DNA from: Candidatus Zixiibacteriota bacterium
Lineage (GTDB): Bacteria > RBG-13-66-14 > B26-G2 > WVWN01
Length of the DNA stretch: 64,000 nt
Direction of reading: 5' to 3'
Assembly: GCA_030613505.1 (NCBI GenBank)
Contig: JAUWLW010000010.1
Coordinates: 3,367 to 67,366, forward strand
Positions 1-9,450 of this stretch are shown here, one piece after another; the stretch's first letter is position 1; each line of letters begins with the position of its first letter. Position numbers and translations under genes: made by a program. A model generated the notes under the pieces. That model was not told the DNA's origin. It did no database searches and saw only the letters and a program-made list of their open reading frames with translations.

Positions 1-730
1 CCGATGCCACGCCCGCAGGTAACAGGTAAGCGGCTACGGCCGCCGCGACGGCGAGTAAAAGAAGCAAGGCCCAAATGCGCCGGCCCTTCAACGCGCCGAC
101 CAGGCCCACCCCTCCCGCGAGGGCGAGCCACGGCCCCCGGCAAAAGGTAAGTACCAGCGCCGCGAACGGCAAAGAGGCCGCGGCCGCCACCCACGCCCGG
201 GCCCGCCCGCTCGGCGAGAATACGACCCAGGCGATAAAAAGGCATAACGCCACGGCCAATATCTCGGCGAATGTCGTATATCCGCCGGCGCGCGCGACTA
301 CCCGTTCGACGTCGCCCACGGCGAAATCGACGACGCCCGCCGCCGCGGCCGCGACGGTCGCCGCCAGGAATAGGTACACCCCCGCCAGGCGGCGGGGCCG
401 CGAAAGCGCCATGTGGGCGAGCGGGTAGTAAGCCAACAGCAGCCCCGATTTCTCGAGGCCTTTCCAACTGACCGCCGGCGATACCGACGTCAGCGTCGAG
501 AGTATGCGCACGACGAGGAACGCGGCTACCGGCAAGTCCAGCGGCGTAAGCCGGAGCCGCCGCCAGCCGCCGGCCCTGACGTACAACAAGAAAAACACCG
601 TTACGATCAACAGGCCGAAATAGGCCATCGACGTCGCGAACAGCGGCGCCGGCGCGAGCGCTATAACGCCCACGAAAAATAAATCCGCGAGCCGAGGGCT
701 CGACGTATATGAGCTACTCTTTCCTTCCAT
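1..730 (-). CDS. O-antigen ligase/polymerase-like membrane protein, C-terminus cut by window edge
   Basis: The frame opens with ATG at 730 and runs leftwards off the window, so about 243 N-terminal residues are visible. They are strongly hydrophobic, with several membrane segments, the first starting at about residue 15. Near residues 190-205 there is a Phe-Cys-Arg-Gly-Pro-Trp-Leu-Ala-Leu stretch, which resembles the Ser-Arg-Gly-Ala-Trp-Leu motif of the Wzy_C/WaaL O-antigen ligase family. Members of that family join or polymerise glycans on the periplasmic face of the inner membrane. The gene lies 10 bases after the M28 peptidase gene on the same strand and may be the last gene of a dnaE-led operon. 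The family call is moderate because the large periplasmic loop is not in the window; another polytopic GT-C-like protein is possible. Confidence 0.6.
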   Translation of the reverse strand, partial: MEGKSSSYTSSPRLADLFFVGVIALAPAPLFATSMAYFGLLIVTVFFLLYVRAGGWRRLRLTPLDLPVAAFLVVRILSTLTSVSPAVSWKGLEKSGLLLAYYPLAHMALSRPRRLAGVYLFLAATVAAAAAGVVDFAVGDVERVVARAGGYTTFAEILAVALCLFIAWVVFSPSGRARAWVAAAASLPFAALVLTFCRGPWLALAGGVGLVGALKGRRIWALLLLLAVAAAVAAYLLPAGVAS

Positions 731-740
731 CGTTACGACG

Positions 741-3182
741 TTATCTAACTACCGCCACTTTTCCGAAACGCCGCTCCCCGTCGGGGCCCTCGACCACGAA
801 GAGGTAGACGCCCGAGGCCGCGGCGCCGCCTCCCGCCGTAACGAGAGGCCACTCCGCGACGCCGGACGCGTCGGCCGCCGTCGCCCATACCTTCGCACCG
901 GCGAGGTCGTAGAGCACGAGCGAGCTCCCGGCGGCCAGGTTTCCGAAGCGGACGCGGTCGTGCCCGGCCGACGGCTTCGCCGGGTTGGGGTACGCTACGA
1001 CCGCCGACGAGGGTTCGGGCCCGCCGCGGGTCCCGGCCAGCACCGCGGCCACGGCGAGATTTACCCTGGTTACGTCGGCGCCGAACGCCGGCGTGAGATA
1101 CTTCGGCAGGTCTTTCGTCGTATGGTACCAGGGGTAGAACTCTTTGCCGGCGTACTCGATAGATAGCAGCGCCGGGTAGCCGAACTCCCAGAACGGCTCG
1201 TGGTCGCTGCCGCCGCGGCCCTCCGTCGTCGGGTAAACGACGTACGTCGGCACGTACAACCGCGCCACGTCCTGATACGCCGTCAGGAGCTCTTTCGAAA
1301 AGTCGTTGTACCGAACCTCGACGTCGTGAACGGGCTGGTCGAGGTACGATATCATATCCATATTGAAGACGCCGCGGATATCCGCCCCGGCCTCGTACTC
1401 CTCGCGGGCGTACGCCCGGGAGCCCAGCAGGCCCTCTTCCTCGCCCGAAAAAGCCAGGAATTTGACCGTACTATCGAAACGGCGGTCGGCAAGGACCGCG
1501 GCCGCCTCGAGCAACGCGGCCACGCCGGAGGCGTTGTCTTCCGCGCCGGGCGCCCGGTTCCAGGGGTCTTCCGATATGGCGTCGTAGTGGCCGCACAACA
1601 CGTACACCTCGTCGGGCCGGGCAACGCCCTTTTTCACGGCCTCCACGTTGTGCCATATGACGGGCCGGGCGTTTTTTACCTCGACTTTCTTCCAATGCTC
1701 GCCGCCGTCGGTGGTGTGAAGAACGACCGACGGGCCGCCGACGATCCACGCCTCGTCGCGGCTGACGGCCGATATGCCGTTGTAGCAATGGTACTCGCCG
1801 AAAGGCGTCCGCTGGCGCTTCCAGCTCGCGCCGGCGTCGTCGGTGCGGTAAACCTTGCCGTTGTCGCCGGCGGCCCATCCCCGCGTAGCGTCGGCGAAGA
1901 CGACCTCGGTGAAGAAGGGCCACGCCGGGAAATAGCCCGATACGCGCCGCCACGTCTCGCCCGCGTCCTTCGAATAGAGGATAGTCCCCTCGTTGCCGAC
2001 CATCACGGCGTGCGTCGCGTCCGCGAACGCCATCCGCCGCATGCCGAAGCCCTCGGTCTGGGGCACGTTCACGGCCTTCCAGCTGGCGCCGCCGTCGTAC
2101 GAGCGCATCACCAACCCTTCCATCCCGAGGGCCCACCACTTATCCGCCGTCTGCGCGTATACGCCGAGGACCAACTTCTTCGTCGGCGTCGCCACCTTGC
2201 GCCACGTCGCGCCGCCGTCAACGGTGCGGTACATCGCGCCGCGGTCACCGCCGGCTACGCCCACCGTCGCGCCGAAGAAATAGACGTCGCGCAAATAGTC
2301 GGCCGGGTTCTCCAGCGGGAGCTGGGCCCAGGTCCGGCCGCCGTCGTCGGTCCGCGCCAGGAAACCTCGGCCGCCGACGACGAACCCCGTACGGTCGGTT
2401 ACGAAGTAGCCGTGGTCCAGCCGCCCTTCCGACTTATGATAGGTCCAACTCTGGCCGTAGTCGTCGGTCCGCCATACGTACCCCCACGACGAAATCAGCC
2501 ACCCCAACCTGCCGCCGGCGCGAAAGACGCAGTCCCCCAGGTAGTCGTTGGCCATCGGCTCGTACTCGTACGGCCGGCGCGCGGTTTCGTAACCCAGCTC
2601 CTTGAAATGCTCCTCGATATAAGCGGTGGCCTCGGCTATCTCGTCGGCGTGGGAATAACGCGTCGTTATAGCCGCGAGCTTTTCTATATGGCCGAAGTAG
2701 CGGTCGGCGCGGACCCGCGCGACCAGCTGCGCTACCGCCGAGTCGTACGACACCTCGGGTAGTACAAATTTCCGCGGCGCCTTAAGCGGTTCGCCGCCTA
2801 CGCGCTTGATTTCGGCGCCCAGCGTCGCCAGCTTCTCCGCCGCCGCGGCGTCGCCGCTGACGACGTACGTTTCGCCGAAGCGGGCGAGGACCGTTACGCC
2901 GACGACGCGGGGCAACTCGGCCCCCGGGCGGGGCCAGGCCAGGTAAACGGGCCCGGGCGGCGAACCCAAGTCCACGTAACTATACCGATCGAGGACGCCC
3001 AAGGTATGGGGCGCCGCGAGCGCGAGCGCGAAATCCGGCCGCGCTTCGACGACGGCGACGCCTTCGGCCAGCAGCGCGTACGCGTCCGCCGGCCGCTCGA
3101 GCTCGACGGCGACGAGGGTGGGACCGGCGAAGGCCGCGCCGGCGGCCGCCGAAATAATCGCCACGATAATCGCTCTTCGCAT
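741..3182 (-). CDS. Secreted M28 zinc aminopeptidase with embedded BNR/YCF48-like propeller and type-A sorting tail
   Basis: 813 residues. Residues 1-19 form a signal peptide. The M28 di-zinc peptidase core lies at about 505-700, with likely metal ligands His532 (Gly-His-Tyr-Asp), Asp549, Glu582/583, Asp609 and His687, and the usual Gly-Glu-Glu-Glu-Gly-Leu-Leu-Gly-Ser run. A block at about 215-500 sits between an N-terminal helical part (about 145-200) and the core. It contains seven copies of a Thr-Asp-Asp-Gly-Gly-x-x-Trp motif, near 240, 278, 320, 362, 404, 447 and 491, as in BNR/YCF48 propellers. Residues 730-813 begin Tyr-Pro-Asn-Pro and read as a FlgD-like type-A C-terminal domain used by type IX secretion. 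The family removes N-terminal amino acids from peptides outside the cell. The gene starts 10 bases after the dnaE stop. Confidence 0.88.
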   Translation of the reverse strand: MRRAIIVAIISAAAGAAFAGPTLVAVELERPADAYALLAEGVAVVEARPDFALALAAPHTLGVLDRYSYVDLGSPPGPVYLAWPRPGAELPRVVGVTVLARFGETYVVSGDAAAAEKLATLGAEIKRVGGEPLKAPRKFVLPEVSYDSAVAQLVARVRADRYFGHIEKLAAITTRYSHADEIAEATAYIEEHFKELGYETARRPYEYEPMANDYLGDCVFRAGGRLGWLISSWGYVWRTDDYGQSWTYHKSEGRLDHGYFVTDRTGFVVGGRGFLARTDDGGRTWAQLPLENPADYLRDVYFFGATVGVAGGDRGAMYRTVDGGATWRKVATPTKKLVLGVYAQTADKWWALGMEGLVMRSYDGGASWKAVNVPQTEGFGMRRMAFADATHAVMVGNEGTILYSKDAGETWRRVSGYFPAWPFFTEVVFADATRGWAAGDNGKVYRTDDAGASWKRQRTPFGEYHCYNGISAVSRDEAWIVGGPSVVLHTTDGGEHWKKVEVKNARPVIWHNVEAVKKGVARPDEVYVLCGHYDAISEDPWNRAPGAEDNASGVAALLEAAAVLADRRFDSTVKFLAFSGEEEGLLGSRAYAREEYEAGADIRGVFNMDMISYLDQPVHDVEVRYNDFSKELLTAYQDVARLYVPTYVVYPTTEGRGGSDHEPFWEFGYPALLSIEYAGKEFYPWYHTTKDLPKYLTPAFGADVTRVNLAVAAVLAGTRGGPEPSSAVVAYPNPAKPSAGHDRVRFGNLAAGSSLVLYDLAGAKVWATAADASGVAEWPLVTAGGGAAASGVYLFVVEGPDGERRFGKVAVVR

Positions 3183-3192
3183 AGCTTATCCC

Positions 3193-6100
3193 CTATTTCA
3201 ATTGGACGCGGCCGCGACCGGTGAATCGCTCGAGGGAACGTATCAGCTGCCGCGTCGGATTACAGTTGAATTCCGGCCGGGTGCGGATGACGACTTCGCG
3301 GCCGTCGCGCCGGACGTGGAAGAACACGGGACACCGGCCGACGTGGCGGCCTATTACCTTCTCCATATCCGCTAAAAGCTCGGCGTCGGCGTTATCGGGC
3401 AACGTTATGTGTATCTCCCGCGCGAACCGGTACTCCGCGTCCTCGAGCGACGTGACGTCGTCGGCGATTATTTTGTACGCCCCGTCGTCGCACCGCGCGT
3501 TCCCCTGTACGAGCACCGGCCGGTCGACGAAGATAACGAATTCCGCCTTGGCGTAGCAATCCGCGAAAGCTATGACCTCAACGGCGCCGTCGTCCTCGAG
3601 CGTAAAAAACGCCATCTCCCGGCCCTTCTTGTCCGATATGGTTTTGATGCGCCCCACCGTGCCGCCGACTTTCGCCGCCCGACCGGCGCGGCCCGCCAAA
3701 ACGTCCCCCACCGTAACGGCGCCGTGCCGGGTCAAGACGTCGCGGTAGCGGTCGAGGGGCTGACCCGAGATGCTGACGCCCAGGAGCTCCTTCTCGTAGC
3801 GGAGGAGTTCGAGGTGGTGCCACTCGCTTCCCTCGACCTCGGCCTCCCCGGCGCCGGTCTCCTCTTCCCAGGAGCCGAGGAGGCTCCCCTGTCCCAACGT
3901 CCGGTCGCGGTGGAGCCGCTTGCCGACCTCCAACGCCGCGTCCAGGCCCTCGTACAGCGGCGCCCGACCTTTCCCGAAAGGATCGAACGCGCCCACTTTG
4001 ATAAGCGATTCGATGACGGCCCGGTTGACGATGCGCAGGTCGACGCGGCTGCATAAATCGGTAAGACTACCAAAATGCCCTCGCCGGTCGCGCGCGGCCA
4101 CGATCTCGTCGATCGCGGCCCGGCCAACGTTCTTTATAGCCCCCATGCCCATACGTATGCGGTCGTCGTCCTCTACCCAGAAATTGTACCAGGAGGAGTT
4201 GAGCTCGGGCGGAAGGATCTCGAGGCCCATTTGGCGGGCGCTCCTGACGTACTGAACGATCTTGTCGGCGTTGCCCTGCTCGGAGGTGAGCAGCGCCGCC
4301 ATAAACTCGGGGGGGTAGTTGGCTTTGAGGTACGCCGTCTGGTAGGAGAGGACGGCGTAGGCCGTGGCGTGCGCCTTGTTGAAGCCGTACTCGGCGAAGG
4401 GCGCCACGGCGTCGAAAATCGCCTCCGCCTTCTCGCGGCTGTACCCGCGACGGCGCGCGCCTTCCACGAACGATTCCCGTTGCGCCTTCATCTCGCGCCG
4501 CTTCTTTTTACCCATCGCACGGCGAAGTACGTCCGCCTGGCCCAGCGAATAGCCGGCGACCTCGCTCGCGATCTTCATGACGTGCTCCTGGTACAGGATG
4601 GCGCCGTAGGCATCGTCCAGGATCGGCTCGAGCGAGGGATGGAGCGGCGGCGCCGTCGCCCGGCCTTGCTTGCGGTTGATGAACTGCTCCGTCGCGCCGG
4701 AGCCCATAGGCCCGGGCCGGAAGAGCGCCAGGATGGGGATAAGCTCTTTGAAGGTCCGGGGCGCCACGCGGCGGCACAAGTCCCGCATGCCCTCGGACTC
4801 GAGCTGGAACACGCCGTCGGTATCTGCCTGGCATAAGAGGTCGTACGTGGCTACGTCGTCGTAGCTCACGTTCTCAAAGGTGACGTCTACCCCCCGCCGA
4901 CGCTGAACGGCCTTTATGGCGTCCTCGATAACCGTTAACGTCTTCAGGCCCAGGACGTCCACCTTGAGCAGGCCCATGGCCTCGACCGCGTTCATGTCGA
5001 ACTGCGTAGTTACCTCGTTCTTCCTGCCGCGGTAGAGGCCGGTGTATTTCGTCAACTCGTCAGGGGCGATGACTACGCCGGCGGCGTGCACCGACGGGTG
5101 GCGCACCAGGCCCTCGAGCTGGAGCGCCAGGTCGATGCACTCCCGAACGCGGCGGTTATCCTCGTACTCGCGCTTGAGGACCGGGTTCTCCTTCATGGAT
5201 TCGGCGAGGGGGGCCATGGGGTTGATCTCTTTCGAGATCATGTCGGCTTCCGCGAACGGGATCTCGAGCACCCGGCCCACGTCCTTGACGGCGGCGCGCG
5301 CCGCCATGGTGCCGAAAGTTATTATCTGGGCCACGCTTTCCTGGCCGTATTTCTCCGTAATGTACGCCACGACTTCGTCGCGGCGCTGGTCGCCGAAGTC
5401 GATGTCGAAGTCCGGCATCGATATCCGCTCCGGATTCAGGAAGCGTTCGAAGACCAGGCCGTGTTCGACGGGGTCGACGCCGGTTATGCTCAAAAGATAC
5501 GCCGCCAACGACGACGCCGCGGACCCGCGCCCGGGGCCCACCATGATGCCGCGGCTGCGCGCGAACCGCACGACGTCCCACACGATGAGGTAGTACGCCT
5601 CCATCCCCATCTGCGTAATGACGCCGAGCTCGTACTCCAGCCGCTCCCGTATTTCGGGGCCGGCGTCGGGGAAGCGCCGCGCGAGCCCCTCGGACGTAAG
5701 TTCGCGGAGGAAATCGGCCGCGGCCCGGCCCTCCGGAACGTCGAAGCGCGGCAACCGGACCTGGCCGAAGGTGAGCTCCACGTTGCACCGGTCCGCGATA
5801 TTCGCCGTCTCCTCGACGGCCGCGGGGAGCTCGGCGAAAAGCGCCGCCATTTCCTCGGGCGACTTCAGGTATACCTGGTCGGTCTCGAAGCGCATCCGCC
5901 CCGGGTCGCTTAATTTCTTGCCGGTTTGAATGCAGAGCAATACGTCGTGGGCGCGCGCGTCGCCGGCGCCGACGTAATGGACGTCGTTGGTGGCGACGAG
6001 CTTGAGGTTGTGGCGGTCGGCCAGCTCATAGAGGCCGCGGTTGACGCGGTGCTGCTCCGGCAAGCCGTGGTCCTGCAGCTCGAGGAAGAAGTTCTCCGGC

Positions 6101-6603
6101 CCGAAGATATCGGCGTATTGGCCGACTACGCGGTCCGCCCTGGCCCAATCGCCCGCCAATACCGCCTGCGCCACGTCGCCCTTAAGGCAAGCGGACAGAG
6201 CGATCAGGCCGCGGCCGTACTGCCCCAGAAGCTCGGCGTCCACCCGCGGCTTGTAGTAAAAGCCCTCCAGGTAACCTTTGGTGGAAAGCGTCAGGATGTT
6301 GCGGTAGCCCTCGTCGTTTTCGGCCAGGACGACGAGGTGGCCGCCGGCTTCGCCCCGCGGCCCCGTCTTCTTCACCAATCGGCCCTCCGGCGCGACGTAG
6401 AGCTCGCAACCGATGATGGGCTTCACGCCCTCGTCGAGGGCCGCCTTATAAAAGGGGACGGCGCCGAAGAGGCCGCCGTGGTCGGTGAGCGCCAGCGCCG
6501 ACATGCCGAGCTCGCGCGCCCGGGCGGCGAGCTCGCGCGGCCGGCACATGCCGTCGAGGAACGAATATTCGCTGTGGATGTGGAGGTGGGTAAACTCGGC
6601 CAA
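3193..6603 (-). CDS. dnaE: DNA polymerase III alpha subunit
   Basis: About 1136 residues, the normal size for DnaE. It is the catalytic subunit of the replicative polymerase. The N-terminal PHP domain begins at once (His-Leu-His-Ile-His-Ser-Glu-Tyr). The polymerase active site shows Pro-Asp-Phe-Asp-Ile-Asp, and helix-hairpin-helix and OB-fold regions follow. I place the start at TTG 6603. A GGGAAGG ribosome site lies about 9 bases upstream, and the protein then starts as DnaE proteins usually do. GTG 6612 is an alternative. A further upstream TTG at 6651 is excluded because it forms part of a good -35 element (see promoter 6623-6651). The gene is followed closely by the M28 peptidase. No proofreading exonuclease domain is fused, as expected for DnaE rather than PolC. 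Confidence 0.97.
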   Translation of the reverse strand: MAEFTHLHIHSEYSFLDGMCRPRELAARARELGMSALALTDHGGLFGAVPFYKAALDEGVKPIIGCELYVAPEGRLVKKTGPRGEAGGHLVVLAENDEGYRNILTLSTKGYLEGFYYKPRVDAELLGQYGRGLIALSACLKGDVAQAVLAGDWARADRVVGQYADIFGPENFFLELQDHGLPEQHRVNRGLYELADRHNLKLVATNDVHYVGAGDARAHDVLLCIQTGKKLSDPGRMRFETDQVYLKSPEEMAALFAELPAAVEETANIADRCNVELTFGQVRLPRFDVPEGRAAADFLRELTSEGLARRFPDAGPEIRERLEYELGVITQMGMEAYYLIVWDVVRFARSRGIMVGPGRGSAASSLAAYLLSITGVDPVEHGLVFERFLNPERISMPDFDIDFGDQRRDEVVAYITEKYGQESVAQIITFGTMAARAAVKDVGRVLEIPFAEADMISKEINPMAPLAESMKENPVLKREYEDNRRVRECIDLALQLEGLVRHPSVHAAGVVIAPDELTKYTGLYRGRKNEVTTQFDMNAVEAMGLLKVDVLGLKTLTVIEDAIKAVQRRRGVDVTFENVSYDDVATYDLLCQADTDGVFQLESEGMRDLCRRVAPRTFKELIPILALFRPGPMGSGATEQFINRKQGRATAPPLHPSLEPILDDAYGAILYQEHVMKIASEVAGYSLGQADVLRRAMGKKKRREMKAQRESFVEGARRRGYSREKAEAIFDAVAPFAEYGFNKAHATAYAVLSYQTAYLKANYPPEFMAALLTSEQGNADKIVQYVRSARQMGLEILPPELNSSWYNFWVEDDDRIRMGMGAIKNVGRAAIDEIVAARDRRGHFGSLTDLCSRVDLRIVNRAVIESLIKVGAFDPFGKGRAPLYEGLDAALEVGKRLHRDRTLGQGSLLGSWEEETGAGEAEVEGSEWHHLELLRYEKELLGVSISGQPLDRYRDVLTRHGAVTVGDVLAGRAGRAAKVGGTVGRIKTISDKKGREMAFFTLEDDGAVEVIAFADCYAKAEFVIFVDRPVLVQGNARCDDGAYKIIADDVTSLEDAEYRFAREIHITLPDNADAELLADMEKVIGRHVGRCPVFFHVRRDGREVVIRTRPEFNCNPTRQLIRSLERFTGRGRVQLK

Positions 6604-6622
6604 GGCGGACACCCTTCCCGCG

Positions 6623-6651
6623 ATTATACCTAACGTCGGGGCCGACCGCAA
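6623..6651 (-). promoter_or_regulatory. Sigma-70-type promoter of dnaE
   Basis: On the minus strand the -35 TTGCGG (6646-6651) and -10 TATAAT (6623-6628) are 17 bases apart. Predicted initiation is near 6616, which leaves only a very short leader before the dnaE start at 6612 or 6603. Confidence 0.65.
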
Positions 6652-6673
6652 GGCCGCCGTCGGCGGGCCGAAA

Positions 6674-7828
6674 TTATGGCGGGAGGACTATGTCGCCGCT
6701 CGAGGTGAGCCGCCGCGCCGCGCCGTCGAGGCCGGCAAGGAAAAGGTCTCCGGTCCGGCCGGCGGCGGCGACGTAGAAGACGGCTCGCGAGCCGCGCGCG
6801 AAGCCGACCAGGCTCGCGCCGTTCGCCAAAATCTTGGATCGCTCGCACTCGAGGTCTACGGCGTAAATGGTAGGCTTGCCGAACACCTGCGGCGCACACT
6901 GGACGGCGAGGTACCGGCCGTCGGCCGAAAGGGCGGCCCGCGTCGCCGGGTCCTTCCCCTCGAGCTCCAAGGTCGGCTCGTCGCCGCCTCGCCCGCCGGC
7001 GACGACGAAGACGCCGTTTCGTACGACCTCCTGGGACTTTTCGTCGGCCTTGGCGGCTACGATTACGACGTCGCCGCCGCGAACCGCGGCCGACGGCAGC
7101 CAGCCGAGCTCGTGGGCATCCGCGCCCAGAAGCGGCTGCACGGCTCCCCCCTCGAGCTCGTAGCGCGCCACCGTCAACTTATTCTCAAGTATTAGCGCGT
7201 CGTCGCCCACAAAGCCGTAGACGGCCCGCGTCGGGCCCAGGTAACGGGGCGCGTCGCGTCCCGGCTCCAGGAGGTACGCGCCGGCGTCGAAGGCGAAATC
7301 GGTCCGGGGTTTTAACTCGCCTTTGCCGCCGGCCGCCGCCTCTTCCGTCGGGACGGGGCACTCCGTCGGCTCGACGACGAACGCCACCCGGCCTTCGGGC
7401 GAAAAGTTAATATCGCGGAAGCGCGCGCCGCACCGCCAGGCGAACGTTTTGCCGCGGCCCTTTTCGCCGGTACCCGTTTCGCGGGCGACGCCGGCCGGAA
7501 AGGAGGCGACGACGCGGTCCCCGCCGCCCGAGAATTCGTACTCGCGGAGGGCGGAATCGCGGCCGTAATAAAGGCGCCGGCCGTCGGGCGAGCTGGCGAC
7601 GTCGCTTTGGCCGTCGCAGCGGAGACCGAGCTCCTTAACGCCCCCGGTCGCGGATATTCTTACTACCTCCGCGCCCCCCTCGGCCAGCCGGGCGACGTAG
7701 ACAACGTCGTTGAGGTCGTCGGGGCCGGCCGCGGGCCACGCAACTTCGCCCGGGCGGCACGACGCGGCGAGCAGCACAGCGACTACGAGACCCGATACGT
7801 ATAGAAAGGGGAACGAACGACTACGCAT
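6674..7828 (-). CDS. Exported lipoprotein with TolB/WD40-like beta-propeller
   Basis: 384 residues. The N-terminus has a hydrophobic signal and a lipobox (Leu-Leu-Ala-Ala-Ser-Cys) with Cys24 as the lipidated residue, so the mature protein is probably membrane-anchored outside the cytoplasm. The body has repeated strands of the type Ser-Pro-Asp-Gly-Arg-x-Leu-Tyr-Tyr and Ser-Ala-Asp-Gly-Arg-Tyr-Leu, as in PD40/TolB-like propellers. No catalytic motif is visible, so a binding or scaffolding role is the most that can be inferred. It ends 70 bases before the dnaE start, and dnaE has its own promoter. About 340 bases of repeat-bearing spacer separate it from tyrS. Confidence 0.7.
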   Translation of the reverse strand: MRSRSFPFLYVSGLVVAVLLAASCRPGEVAWPAAGPDDLNDVVYVARLAEGGAEVVRISATGGVKELGLRCDGQSDVASSPDGRRLYYGRDSALREYEFSGGGDRVVASFPAGVARETGTGEKGRGKTFAWRCGARFRDINFSPEGRVAFVVEPTECPVPTEEAAAGGKGELKPRTDFAFDAGAYLLEPGRDAPRYLGPTRAVYGFVGDDALILENKLTVARYELEGGAVQPLLGADAHELGWLPSAAVRGGDVVIVAAKADEKSQEVVRNGVFVVAGGRGGDEPTLELEGKDPATRAALSADGRYLAVQCAPQVFGKPTIYAVDLECERSKILANGASLVGFARGSRAVFYVAAAGRTGDLFLAGLDGAARRLTSSGDIVLPP

Positions 7829-7980
7829 ACTACAAGTTTAACATAAACCGCTCCGCGGGCCCAACAACAGAGTGCGGAGCGGCTCGGCGCGAATACGTCC
7901 GAAATACGAACCGCGCTTCGCCCTCACAACTTACAACTCCCCGCGCGCCCGACGTTGGCGCGAAATCAACGTTAAATATC

Positions 7981-8124
7981 AGGTGGCCGCACCTGAAGGT
8001 ACGGCCCTACGTTTTGGCGGCGCGACGTCGGTTGTTTCTAGCCGAAATACCCCCGGGCCCGTTTTCGTAGGGGCCGACCTTCAGGTCGGCCCACCTTGCG
8101 GGCCGGTCTAAAGACCGGCCCCTA
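7981..8124. repeat. Dispersed palindromic repeat cluster, copy 1
   Basis: The 342-base spacer 7829-8170 holds no gene. Bases 7981-8011 begin AGGTGGCCGCACCTGAAGG and match a block at 28383-28414 almost base for base. Two perfect short palindromes follow: 8071-8092 (GGGCCGACCT, 2-base loop, AGGTCGGCCC) and 8101-8120 (GGCCGGTCT, 2-base loop, AGACCGGCC). They are bounded by GTAGGGGCC on the left and GGCCCCTAC on the right, which are inverted copies of each other. The layout resembles REP-type intergenic elements. Confidence 0.7.
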
Positions 8125-8127
8125 CGT

Positions 8128-8151
8128 AAAAAGGACGACGCGAACGTCGCC
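8128..8151 (-). terminator. Terminator after tyrS
   Basis: Minus-strand hairpin GGCGACG / TTCG loop / CGTCGTCC followed by TTTTT, about 20 bases downstream of the tyrS stop. Confidence 0.55.
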
Positions 8152-8170
8152 TCGCGGTAGGGTTTTTCGC

Positions 8171-9415
8171 TCATTCGATTACGATTCTGGCAAATCTTCG
8201 TTTTCCAACCTTAATAACGAAAGAATCCCCTTCAGCGAACGTTAACGGGATATCGCCTTCGCCTTCCTTTAATTTCCGGTCATCGATCCATACGGCTCCT
8301 TGTTTCACTAACCGCCTCGCTTCGCTTTTCGACTTAACCAATCCCGCGCCCACCATAATTTCTACGGAGGTATTCTTAACTTTTCCCCGCTTAAAAGGCA
8401 TATCCTTTGGTTCCAAGCCATTCCTGTGGACGCGCTCGAAGTGTTCCTCGGCGGCTCGAGCCGCGGCGGCGTCGTGGTAGAGCTCGACGACACGCCGCGC
8501 CAGCTCCATCTTGACCTCTTTGGGGTGGGCCCGACCGGCCGTCAATTCCTTTTTTATCTGCTTCAATTCCTCGGCCGTTTTGAGCCGGAGTATCTCTAAA
8601 TAATCCAGCATCAGCTCGTCCGAGATGGACATGAGCTTGCCGTATATTTCCTGGGGCGCCTCGTTTACGCCGACGTAGTTGCCGAGCGACTTCGACATCT
8701 TCTGTGTGCCGTCGGTGCCGACCAGCAGCGGCGTTATGACCGCGACCTCGGGCGGCTGGTCGAACTCGCGCTGGATGTCCCGCACTACCATCAGGTTGAA
8801 CTTCTGGTCGGAGCCGCCCAACTCCACGTCGGCCTCCAGCGCCACCGAGTCGTACGCCTGGGCCAGCGGGTAGAGCAGCTCGTGGAGGCTTATGGGCAAA
8901 CCCTCGGCGAGGCGCTTGGCGAAGTCGTCGCGCTCGATCATGCGGGCGACGGTGTACTTGGCGGCGAGGCGGATGACGTCGGCGAAGGACATGGGCTCGA
9001 GCCACCGGCTGTTGTAGTCGATAATCGTCTTCTCGCGGTCGAGGATTTTGAACGCTTGGTCGCAATAGGTCTCGGCGTTGGCGCGGATCTCCTCCATCGA
9101 CAGCGCGGGCCGGGTCTTGGAGCGGCCCGACGGGTCGCCGATGCTGCAGGTGAAATCGCCCACCAGGAAGACGACCTCGTGGCCGAGGTCCTGGAAATCG
9201 CGCAGCTTGTTCAAGACGACGGTGTGGCCGAGGTGGATGTCGGGCGCCGTGGGGTCGAGGCCGAGCTTAACTTTCAACGGCCTCCCCGTCTCGAGCGACG
9301 AGCGGAGCTTGGCGCGCATGTCGTCCTCGGTGAGGATTTCCAGCGCGCCCTCGCGGATGAGCGCGAGCTGTCGCTCGACTTCGGCTTCGGTCTTGGCGTC
9401 GGCTCGGGTCGCCAT
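8171..9415 (-). CDS. tyrS: Tyrosyl-tRNA synthetase
   Basis: 414 residues. It attaches tyrosine to tRNA-Tyr in the cytoplasm. The class I catalytic fold shows the HIGH motif as His61-Leu-Gly-His64 and the KMSKS loop as Lys239-Met-Ser-Lys-Ser243. The tyrosine-pocket region Gly-Gly-Ser-Asp-Gln-Lys-Phe-Asn is at about 200-207. An S4-like RNA-binding domain occupies about 345-410. The HIGH-motif sequence and length fit the TyrZ-like subgroup better than the E. coli TyrS subgroup. The gene stands alone between a terminator upstream (9451-9483) and one downstream (8128-8151). No T-box leader is visible. Confidence 0.97.
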   Translation of the reverse strand: MATRADAKTEAEVERQLALIREGALEILTEDDMRAKLRSSLETGRPLKVKLGLDPTAPDIHLGHTVVLNKLRDFQDLGHEVVFLVGDFTCSIGDPSGRSKTRPALSMEEIRANAETYCDQAFKILDREKTIIDYNSRWLEPMSFADVIRLAAKYTVARMIERDDFAKRLAEGLPISLHELLYPLAQAYDSVALEADVELGGSDQKFNLMVVRDIQREFDQPPEVAVITPLLVGTDGTQKMSKSLGNYVGVNEAPQEIYGKLMSISDELMLDYLEILRLKTAEELKQIKKELTAGRAHPKEVKMELARRVVELYHDAAAARAAEEHFERVHRNGLEPKDMPFKRGKVKNTSVEIMVGAGLVKSKSEARRLVKQGAVWIDDRKLKEGEGDIPLTFAEGDSFVIKVGKRRFARIVIE

Positions 9416-9450
9416 ATCGGTGCTTCCTCGCCGTGGGGCTCGCCGGATAT

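Noticed and set aside
1200-2762. A 520-codon open frame on the plus strand opposite the M28 peptidase
   Set aside because: High GC makes long antisense frames common. Its product is rich in Arg, Val and Ala without any motif, while the minus strand carries a clear peptidase.
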